This document shows positions 53,425-59,734 of a DNA stretch of 59,734 bases, in pieces. Location: positions 1 through 59,734 of the forward strand of contig CAJULR010000044.1 in NCBI GenBank assembly GCA_910587375.1, given 5' to 3'. The position numbers and the translations under genes are program-made. The DNA is from Candidatus Gastranaerophilales bacterium (GTDB lineage Bacteria; Cyanobacteriota; Vampirovibrionia; Gastranaerophilales; Gastranaerophilaceae). Under the pieces are notes generated by a model, which was not told the origin of the DNA, searched no databases, and saw nothing but the letters and a program-made list of their open reading frames with translations. Numbering within the stretch: the first letter of the stretch is position 1; each line of letters starts with the position of its first letter.

Positions 53425-54680
53425 TAATTCTCCACATAATCTTTCTTGTAATCAATCTTAGTTTCTGATTGTTTTTTGTCGATTTTATAGCCGCGTTTAA
53501 CATTTAATAAACCAAGCACGGTTGCAGCGCCTGCCGCAATGATTAAGCCCTTGCCAACAATTCCTGATTTAGCGGAAGAGCCCTTCCAAAGCTGTTTTGT
53601 AGATTTAACAAGCACATCTGCAAAGTTTTTCGGTAAATGTTTCAATGTATTCAATATGCCGGAACCCTTAGAGAAGTTTAAGAATTCTTCAGCAAACGGT
53701 TTTTGCGCAGCAACCGCAACGCCAACCGCTGCCCATAAGAATGAAGCAATACTTCTTGCAGCCATAGCCTTAGTTAACGCTTGTTTAATCAACGGTTGAA
53801 CAACCTGATCCGGCGCATTTAGAGGCTCTTCACAGCCAAGCTTGTCTTTAGCGATTTTATCGTAATATTCGTATCTGTTTCCGTTTTCTTCCCCTTGCTT
53901 GTTGATTAAATCCCATCTTGGGAAGTCAACACTTTCAAACACTTTGTGGAATTCTGTTACAACCTTTTCACGGCCGTTTTCAGGAAGTTCGTTAATCACC
54001 TTCTTATAAGGCATGTCCATATCAACGCCTGTGATAAGCTGTGTGCCTTTGTTCATTACCTTGTTTGCAGCCCATTTCATTGCAGCGTAAAGAATTACGC
54101 CCATTGCAACGTTCTTGCCCATCATGCCGGAAGCTTTTGCATCATTCGGGTTAAAGAATTTACCAGCCGCAAGGGAGGTTGCAACAAGCATTGCAGACCC
54201 CACAATATAGGGAACTATGCCTAAGGATAAATATTCATAAAAATTACTGTTTTTAGAACCCTGCATGCCTTTTGGCGCATATACAAAAATGTCTTTTGCA
54301 ACCTTGTCTGCCATAATTCTGGCGCCTGTCCAGGGTGTCTTTTTAATTATTTTATCTTCACTGCCGTGGTTATTATCACCGGGCATAAAATATCCTGAAG
54401 GAACAGCGCCCACGCCGGGCATATAAGCAGGCATTGGCTTAGAAATTGCACTGCTTGGCTGTGAAATTGGAGCAGCTTGTGGCGCATACTGCATTTGAGG
54501 TGCTTGAGCCGTCTGAACTGCAGGCGTATACTGCACAGGAGCCTGCTGCACCGTTGCATTTTGCGGCGCTGACATGCCCATATTTCTTATATATGCAGCG
54601 TTTAGAGAAGATAAGCCAACAGGGGCATTTCCCTTAAACGCCTGAAAATTGTTTAAATTGTTTCCTATTTTTAATGTCAT
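53424..54680 (-). CDS. Multi-pass membrane protein with N-terminal AFKG motif
   Basis: A 418-residue protein. Residues 1-18 read MTLKIGNNLNNFQAFKGN, containing the tag-like AFKG. A Pro/Gln/Ala-rich, probably disordered segment follows (about 35-95). Then come four hydrophobic stretches: GIVPYIVGSAMLVATSLAAG, GMMGKNVAMGVILYAAMKW, SIASFLWAAVGVAVAAQ and GLIIAAGAATVLGLL. The tail is Lys-rich. No family is recognised. It is the first gene of the glucan operon, start ATG 54680 with CGGGG upstream. Its PQ-rich N-terminal region resembles that of the GH13 protein at 48792, suggesting a common partner. Confidence 0.8.
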   Translation of the reverse strand: MTLKIGNNLNNFQAFKGNAPVGLSSLNAAYIRNMGMSAPQNATVQQAPVQYTPAVQTAQAPQMQYAPQAAPISQPSSAISKPMPAYMPGVGAVPSGYFMPGDNNHGSEDKIIKKTPWTGARIMADKVAKDIFVYAPKGMQGSKNSNFYEYLSLGIVPYIVGSAMLVATSLAAGKFFNPNDAKASGMMGKNVAMGVILYAAMKWAANKVMNKGTQLITGVDMDMPYKKVINELPENGREKVVTEFHKVFESVDFPRWDLINKQGEENGNRYEYYDKIAKDKLGCEEPLNAPDQVVQPLIKQALTKAMAARSIASFLWAAVGVAVAAQKPFAEEFLNFSKGSGILNTLKHLPKNFADVLVKSTKQLWKGSSAKSGIVGKGLIIAAGAATVLGLLNVKRGYKIDKKQSETKIDYKKDYVEN

Positions 54681-54723
54681 CAACAGACCCCGAAACTAAG
54701 ACACATATATAAAAACACTTGTA

Positions 54724-54753
54724 AATATAAAATGTTGTCATCCTAAAGTACAA
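54724..54753 (-). promoter_or_regulatory. Candidate promoter of the glucan operon
   Basis: On the minus strand TTGTAC (54753-54748), an 18-nt spacer and TATATT (54729-54724). It lies about 45 nt before ATG 54680. It is a modest match. Confidence 0.35.
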
Positions 54754-54805
54754 AAATTTACATTGGTTAACAATTAAATTTTTATTAATTTTTTTAAAAT
54801 AATTC

Positions 54806-54835
54806 TTGAAAAAAGCGTTACTAACTGGATAAATA
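54806..54835 (+). promoter_or_regulatory. Candidate promoter of the STAND-TPR gene
   Basis: TTGAAA (54806-54811), an 18-nt spacer and TAAATA (54830-54835), 27 nt before ATG 54862. The whole divergent gap 54684-54861 is very AT-rich, so alternatives exist. Confidence 0.35.
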
Positions 54836-54861
54836 TTGTAAAATTATGTAAAATAAAACAT

Positions 54862-57297
54862 ATGGATGAAAATTTTACAAAATTTAACACAAGGATTTTG
54901 AATGAAATCCATGACTTTATAAATTCCCAAAACGACCTACTCTATATAGCAGGTTTTCAAGGCTGCGGAAAAAGTGAAATTGTAAACCTTGCCCTTCAAA
55001 ATATTGACGAAGACATCCTTCTTTTTCGCCACCTTTGCTTTGAAAACAGCGTAATAGACGACTTTTTGCTCGGTTTTTACGACAATTTAAGATATTATTC
55101 AATAAATAACAGAATAAATTTAAAAAAAAGCCTTACTGAAAATTTCGCTCAAAAGGTGAGTTTTTACTTTAAAAACCTCGATAAAAAATGTCTTATAATT
55201 ATAGACAATTTTGAAATAATTTCAAAAAACTCTGAAATTATGGATTTTTTGGCGCATTTGGGCAAATATGAAAATGTTAAATTAATCCTTATTTCGCGTG
55301 TTTCAAACCCCGAATTTTTTGAAAACAAAGGCTTGAGCGCAAGTACGATTGAAATCGAACCTAATGATTATTTAACATTTAAATTAAAGGTTGAAGATTC
55401 GCTTGAAATCTATAACGAAGCGGATATTGAGGAATTATACCGTCAAACAAAAGGCTATGAGCTTTATTTAAGGATGGCGCTCCGCTATATATCAACAGTA
55501 AACATCACTTTAAGAGAATTTGTCGAAGAATTCAAAAAAAGAAATTTAGAATTTTCAGACTTTCTTTTATCAAAGATTGTATCCCTTGTCCCGCCTATTT
55601 ATCTGCCGTTTTTACAAAATATATCCTGCCTGAATCATTCGGTTAAAATCGGCTTTATAGAATATTACAAATTGGGGGATATCTCGCTTGTAAACTATCT
55701 TTACAGGAAACTTTTAATCTCAAAATTTGACGATGAAATTTATCTTAAGGATTACCTGAAAAGCTACTTTTTATCAGGCCTTTCGGTTAAAGAGAAGATA
55801 AATAACTATAAAAATTTGATAAATATTTATGAAAAAGAGCTGGCAAAAAGCCCTAAAGACAGGCTTCTTCGCCTTTCGCGCGAAAGCATTCGAAAACAAA
55901 TAGAATTCCTAAAAACAAAAGTGCCAAACGTTTCAGGGCTTGGAATAAGCCAAAAACACGATTTTTCATATATTCACCAAACAAGAAAAGCCGGAGCACC
56001 CTGGTATGAAAGGCTTGCAAACTTAAAAAACAAAAAATTCGAAGAATTAACCGAAGCTAATTTGCCCGAAAAAGCAAGCGCTGAACCACTTTTGGGCGAA
56101 GAAATTTTAAGTGCGGAAGAAAAAGCCCTTGTTGAAGAATTTAGAAAAAATAAGGGCAAAACCGTTGCACAAAAAACACTTTCAGAAAATATTACAGCCT
56201 CTGACATTATAAAACAAGCAAAAACGCTTGAAGAAAAATACGATTATGCAGGCGTTATAAGCCTTTTAGAGAATGCAAAAGCGCAAATTCAGGACAAAAA
56301 TTTATCTTCAAAAATTTTAACAAAACTTGCCCAAAACTATATTAAAATCAACGATTTTGAAGGCGCACTAAGGAATTATTTAAACGCCGCAAACACACTA
56401 AAAGAAACCGGCGATAAAGCCGGATATGCTGATGTGAAGCTTCAAACAGCAAATTTATATAAAAATTTATACCGCTTTGAAAAAGCAAAAGAATGCATAG
56501 CTGAAATCACAAGAGAAAACGGGTTTTCGGGCAATGATATCCCCAAAAACACTGCAGCAAAAGGGTTTTTAGAATTAGGTGAAATTTATGAAATGGAAAA
56601 TAATTTTAAATCCGCCCTTCAAAACTACGAAAACGCAGCAAGGACAATAGATTTAGACAATCAGGATTATGAACTTTCCGCTGAAATTTATTTTAAAACA
56701 GCGCTTCTTTATGATGATGGACAAAACACCGAAAAAGCCCTTGAATACTATCAAAAAAGCATAAATGAAGCCCAAAAGGCAGCGCCTGCCTCTGAAAAGA
56801 AATTTTTATCCACCTGCTTTGCAAATATGGGGCTTATTTACGCTGAAAAATGGTCAGAAAATGCCGGAAATCCTGATAATGAAACCAATTTTAATAAAAG
56901 CGTTGAAAATTTTGAAACCGCACTTGAAATTGACAAAAAAGAAGAAAATCAAAACGGCATATACTTTGCAAGCAGGCAGCTTTCGGGGCTTTATCGGGAT
57001 GTTGAAGCGAAAAAATCAGCCGAATTTTTGCAAATTGCCCTAAAGGCCGCAGTGGCGCTTTCTGACAACTTTAAAACAGCGCTATCCCACCTGGAGCTTG
57101 GGGATTACTATTATAACACTATGGAAAACAAGCTTGCGCTTGAAAATTATTTTGAAGCCGGAAAAGCCCTTGGGACAGAGATTTCAAACGAAAATAAAGA
57201 GCGAATTTCAATTCGCATTAACGATATGAAAATTAAAATGGACGAAGCCGATTTTAGGGAAATTGCGGATAAATACCTAAAAAATCAATCAGAATAA
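54862..57297 (+). CDS. STAND-like ATPase with C-terminal TPRs
   Basis: An 811-residue protein. A P-loop ATPase domain lies at residues 1-170: Walker A GFQGCGKSE (31-39) and Walker B CLIIIDNFE (D115), then a sensor LILISRVSN. A winged-helix-like region follows (about 200-300), then a charged linker, then TPR repeats from about 450 to 790. This order is that of STAND signalling ATPases, which bind a ligand with the repeats and then oligomerise. An effector domain at the N-terminus is absent, so the output is unknown. It is divergent from the glucan operon and could respond to its state, or could be a defence-type sensor; both are inference. Confidence 0.78.
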   Translation: MDENFTKFNTRILNEIHDFINSQNDLLYIAGFQGCGKSEIVNLALQNIDEDILLFRHLCFENSVIDDFLLGFYDNLRYYSINNRINLKKSLTENFAQKVSFYFKNLDKKCLIIIDNFEIISKNSEIMDFLAHLGKYENVKLILISRVSNPEFFENKGLSASTIEIEPNDYLTFKLKVEDSLEIYNEADIEELYRQTKGYELYLRMALRYISTVNITLREFVEEFKKRNLEFSDFLLSKIVSLVPPIYLPFLQNISCLNHSVKIGFIEYYKLGDISLVNYLYRKLLISKFDDEIYLKDYLKSYFLSGLSVKEKINNYKNLINIYEKELAKSPKDRLLRLSRESIRKQIEFLKTKVPNVSGLGISQKHDFSYIHQTRKAGAPWYERLANLKNKKFEELTEANLPEKASAEPLLGEEILSAEEKALVEEFRKNKGKTVAQKTLSENITASDIIKQAKTLEEKYDYAGVISLLENAKAQIQDKNLSSKILTKLAQNYIKINDFEGALRNYLNAANTLKETGDKAGYADVKLQTANLYKNLYRFEKAKECIAEITRENGFSGNDIPKNTAAKGFLELGEIYEMENNFKSALQNYENAARTIDLDNQDYELSAEIYFKTALLYDDGQNTEKALEYYQKSINEAQKAAPASEKKFLSTCFANMGLIYAEKWSENAGNPDNETNFNKSVENFETALEIDKKEENQNGIYFASRQLSGLYRDVEAKKSAEFLQIALKAAVALSDNFKTALSHLELGDYYYNTMENKLALENYFEAGKALGTEISNENKERISIRINDMKIKMDEADFREIADKYLKNQSE

Positions 57298-57323
57298 GGC
57301 TTTTAAGACATACGGATAAATTT

Positions 57324-57968
57324 ATGAACGAAAAACAGATTAATATAATTAAAGAAAAATTGGACATAGAACTAAGTGCAGAGCAGATTTTAGCCTTTCA
57401 AAAATGGGAAGAACTTTTCCTTAATTATAATGCGCATACAAATTTAATGAGCAAAAACGAAGTGCCTAATTTATTTGAAAAGCACGTCTATGACAGCCTT
57501 TCGATTGTTTTATGGAAGGGCTTTGAAAAATTTAAAACAGGCGGAAAGCTAATGGATATAGGAACAGGCGGCGGTTTTCCAAGCATTATTTTAGCACTTA
57601 CATTTCCCGATTTAACAGTCATAGCAAATGATTCCAGGCAAAAAAAGACTAAATTTTTAGAACTTGCAAAGGAAAATTTAGACCTCAAAAACTTAAAAAT
57701 TTTGTACGGAAGAGCGGAAGATTTTCCCCGTGAAAATGCCAATATCGTTACATTTCGGGCGGTTGGAAAAATTAAGGATATTTTTCCGTTAGTTAAAACC
57801 CACGCCGCACAAGGAGGATATGGATTTTTTTATAAAGCAAAAGATGTGCAAACCGAGATTGACGAGGCTTTAGCAAGTTATAAAAATTTAAAAAGCCCTG
57901 AAATTGTGCCTTACAGCCTTCCTGTGGACGTTGAAACCACCCGAAACCTTGTAATATTCAAGCTTTAA
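57324..57968 (+). CDS. rsmG: 16S rRNA m7G527 methyltransferase RsmG (GidB)
   Basis: RsmG methylates G527 of 16S rRNA. The 214-residue protein has the SAM motif DIGTGGGFPSIILALTFPD, preceded by NLMSKNEVPNLFEKHVYDSL (family signature), and FRAVGKIKDIFPLV. The length is normal. It starts 27 nt after the STAND gene. No mnmG or parAB is adjacent here. Confidence 0.95.
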   Translation: MNEKQINIIKEKLDIELSAEQILAFQKWEELFLNYNAHTNLMSKNEVPNLFEKHVYDSLSIVLWKGFEKFKTGGKLMDIGTGGGFPSIILALTFPDLTVIANDSRQKKTKFLELAKENLDLKNLKILYGRAEDFPRENANIVTFRAVGKIKDIFPLVKTHAAQGGYGFFYKAKDVQTEIDEALASYKNLKSPEIVPYSLPVDVETTRNLVIFKL

Positions 57969-57975
57969 ACCTATG

Positions 57976-58866
57976 TTACTTGTTTTTATCCTTATTTAAC
58001 GCCAAAAGCGCAGCACCTATTAAACCGGCAAAATTCCCTGCTGCTGCGTGTTTCACCCTAACCGGAGTCGTTACAATCTCCTTATTGACCAGGTTTTCAA
58101 TATACTCAACCTCTGCAAATTCAGCCATAGAGCCACTTAGGACAACAATTTCAGTATCAAAAATATCGTTAAGGCCTATAATGCCGTCAGCGATGTGCCT
58201 TTGCCAAATGTCGAGCGATAAAATGCAGCCAGGGTCGCCTTCTTTGGCACGTTCAATAATCTGAAATGTAGATATATCTTTATTTACGACGTCACGATAG
58301 GTCAAAGCAAGCCCCCTGCCTGAAGCGTAAGATTCAAAACAATCGTAAGTGCCGCAGGTACAGGGTCTTCGTCGTTCAAGCGACATCTTAAAGTGCATTT
58401 CGCCCGCAGCGCCTGCTTTTCCCTTTAAAAGTTTGTTATCAATTATGATTCCTCCTCCAACGCCCGTTCCCAGGGTAAGCGTAATCGAGTGCCTGGCGCC
58501 GATTGCAGCGCCTGCATAATGTTCAGCCCATGCTGCACAATTGGCGTCATTCTCAATAAAGACGGGCTTTTTGGGGGATAAACTTTGGAAATCAATTCCT
58601 GAATATCCGTCAACCAAATTTGCGGTTGAACTTAAAATTTTTGTGTTCTCGTTATTCACGGCTCCTGCAGTCGCAATAGCCACGATTGACGCGTCTTTTG
58701 CCACATTTTCAATAATATTTGCAAGGGTTTCTTTTATGCCATCTAAAGTTTTTGGAGTGGCAAATTTTTGAGGCACAGCAAGGATTTTACCGTTTTCATC
58801 CACAGGTGCGGCATAAATTTTTGTGCCCCCAATGTCTATTCCTAATGCCTTATATCCAGTATTCAT
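57976..58866 (-). CDS. nanK: ROK-family sugar kinase, probably N-acetylmannosamine kinase
   Basis: The ATP motif GIDIGGTK (8-15), the sugar-binding ENDANCAAWAEHYAGAAIGA, GTGVGGGIIID and the zinc site CTCGTYDCFESYASG are those of the ROK family (CxCGxxxCxE). At 296 residues the length is normal. It overlaps nanE by 4 nt (ATGA), which makes ManNAc kinase the likeliest role, giving ManNAc-6-P for NanE. A glucokinase role cannot be excluded. It could feed amino-sugar or sialic-acid catabolism. NanA was not seen. Confidence 0.82.
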   Translation of the reverse strand: MNTGYKALGIDIGGTKIYAAPVDENGKILAVPQKFATPKTLDGIKETLANIIENVAKDASIVAIATAGAVNNENTKILSSTANLVDGYSGIDFQSLSPKKPVFIENDANCAAWAEHYAGAAIGARHSITLTLGTGVGGGIIIDNKLLKGKAGAAGEMHFKMSLERRRPCTCGTYDCFESYASGRGLALTYRDVVNKDISTFQIIERAKEGDPGCILSLDIWQRHIADGIIGLNDIFDTEIVVLSGSMAEFAEVEYIENLVNKEIVTTPVRVKHAAAGNFAGLIGAALLALNKDKNK

Positions 58867-59591
58867 AAGCTTTTCAGCCCTTTCTTTATAAATCTTTTAG
58901 TTATTTCATGCGGCCTTGTAATTGCAGAACCTATTACAACTGAAAACGCGCCCAGTTCAAAGGCTTTAGCCGCTTGATTAGGTTCCCATACACGTCCTTC
59001 AAGGATTACATGGGAATTTACATTTTTAACAATCCTGTTTAAAAGCTCATAGTCAGGTTCTTCAGGGTTTTTCCCCGCCACGCGGTTTTCTTCAATGCTT
59101 TCTTTTGTATAACCGCTTAATGTGGTTGAAATTAAATCACAGCCAAGATTTGCAGCATTCTCTGCCTCTAAAAACGTTGATATATCAGCCATTGCAAGTT
59201 TTCCATGGCTGTGAACACAGTCCACAAGCTCTTTTAGGCTTTCCCCGGAAGGCCTTTCTCTCATCGTCCCGTCAAATGCCACAACATCAGCCCCAGCTTG
59301 AATTACAGCTTCGCAATCAGCTGAAGATGGCGTTATATACACTAATTCCTCGAAATTTTCAGGAATAATTTTTGGCTTTGTAATTCCAATAATCGGCACA
59401 TCGGGAAAATTTGCGCGCGCATTTTTAATATCCCGAACCCCTGCAAGCCTTAGAGCCATGGCCCCTCCGGACATTACCGATTTAATCATTGCAATCATAA
59501 CACTTTCGTCATACAATGGTTCCCCAAAGGAACTTTGGACTGAAACAATTATTTGGTTTTTTAATTTATTTAAAACTTCTGTATTACCCAT
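58863..59591 (-). CDS. nanE: N-acylglucosamine-6-phosphate 2-epimerase
   Basis: NanE converts ManNAc-6-P to GlcNAc-6-P. The TIM-barrel protein (242 residues) shows the family pattern: IVSVQSSFGEPLYDESVMI, GGAMALRLAGVRDIKNARAN, PIIGITKP, AGADVVAFDGTMRERPSG, LAMADISTFLEAENAA and GCDLISTTLSGYT. The catalytic Lys in the KP motif and Glu in ILEGRVW are present. It is the first gene of a two-gene operon with the ROK kinase. Confidence 0.95.
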   Translation of the reverse strand: MGNTEVLNKLKNQIIVSVQSSFGEPLYDESVMIAMIKSVMSGGAMALRLAGVRDIKNARANFPDVPIIGITKPKIIPENFEELVYITPSSADCEAVIQAGADVVAFDGTMRERPSGESLKELVDCVHSHGKLAMADISTFLEAENAANLGCDLISTTLSGYTKESIEENRVAGKNPEEPDYELLNRIVKNVNSHVILEGRVWEPNQAAKAFELGAFSVVIGSAITRPHEITKRFIKKGLKSL

Positions 59592-59611
59592 AGTTAAAAT
59601 TATACACCAAA

Positions 59612-59642
59612 TTGACCATGATTTTTGTTTTTAGGTTATACT
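59612..59642 (+). promoter_or_regulatory. Candidate tig promoter
   Basis: TTGACC (59612-59617), a 19-nt spacer and TATACT (59637-59642), 33 nt before the tig ATG. The spacer is a little long. The region also separates tig from the divergent nanE. Confidence 0.45.
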
Positions 59643-59675
59643 ATTATACATAATTAGAAATAATATAGGTGATTT

Positions 59676-59734
59676 ATGACAAGTAAACTTGAAATTTTAG
59701 AAGGCAACGTTGCAAAAATTGATATGACAATTGA
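59676..59734 (+). CDS. tig: Trigger factor, N-terminal start only (truncated by window)
   Basis: Nineteen codons, MTSKLEILEGNVAKIDMTI, are seen before the window ends. The pattern of a short strand with (K/E)LEGN followed by (V/A)K(I/L) matches the start of trigger factor, the ribosome-bound folding chaperone. GGTG lies 6-9 nt before the ATG. With so little sequence the call is probable, not certain. Confidence 0.65.
   Translation, partial: MTSKLEILEGNVAKIDMTI

Noticed and set aside
1..59734. CRISPR arrays, tRNA, rRNA, transposases or integrases
   Set aside because: None seen on either strand. Repeats present are short palindromic elements without regular spacing or cas genes.

Overview
The window looks like chromosome of a diderm, flagellate, type IV pilus-bearing bacterium of the cyanobacterial phylum without photosynthesis genes. 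The strongest clue is that the RNA polymerase beta' gene is split into rpoC1 and rpoC2 downstream of rpoB, a cyanobacterial hallmark. An LptD-like outer-membrane protein, flagellar genes, pilT and a rather low GC content fit the non-photosynthetic gut lineage (Vampirovibrionia/'Melainabacteria', perhaps Gastranaerophilales). The phylum rests on the gene split; the finer placement is inference.

Layout. 1-1040: a Gly/Tyr-rich protein of unknown function. 1274-7764: a plus-strand run of pilT, a zinc-ribbon protein, recO, a TPR protein, a lipoprotein and a YkgJ-type protein. 7857-16735: minus-strand envelope genes (LptD-like, EnvC-like M23 peptidase, a 35-aa membrane peptide, a nuclease-like/PLD fusion, a very large Gly-rich prepilin), with an island of palindromic repeats running in frame through the prepilin leader. 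16878-20798: a small HTH protein, rplS, rbgA, rnhB and a sugar-nucleotidyltransferase-like protein. 20908-27933: a compact flagellar operon (transglycosylase, fliE, fliF, divergent fliG, fliH, flhA). 28210-31894: DUF805, an XRE regulator, coaD, a coiled-coil protein, a secreted protein and a decayed repeat gene. 31902-40901: rpoB-rpoC1-rpoC2. 41141-44567: lemA with two DUF3137 paralogues, and an SH3-like secreted protein. 44619-54680: a four-gene operon of two unknown membrane proteins followed by two GH13 alpha-glucan enzymes. 54862-57968: a STAND-like ATPase with TPRs, then rsmG. 57976-59591: nanE and a ROK kinase. The window ends in the first codons of tig.

Most promising for new biology: (1) the 44.6-54.7 kb operon, in which cytoplasmic-looking GH13 enzymes are co-transcribed with large membrane proteins and a short N-terminal [AS]F[KT][GS] motif recurs in otherwise unrelated proteins, including the distant nucleotidyltransferase. 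This could be a membrane-organised alpha-glucan assembly with a targeting tag. (2) Palindromic repeats that stay open in frame between a well-placed Shine-Dalgarno/ATG and the prepilin processing site, recalling the in-frame palindromic elements of Rickettsia. (3) A paired palindromic operator next to the small HTH gene, divergent from the prepilin. Most ordinary genes are housekeeping. No rRNA, tRNA, CRISPR array or transposase was recognised.
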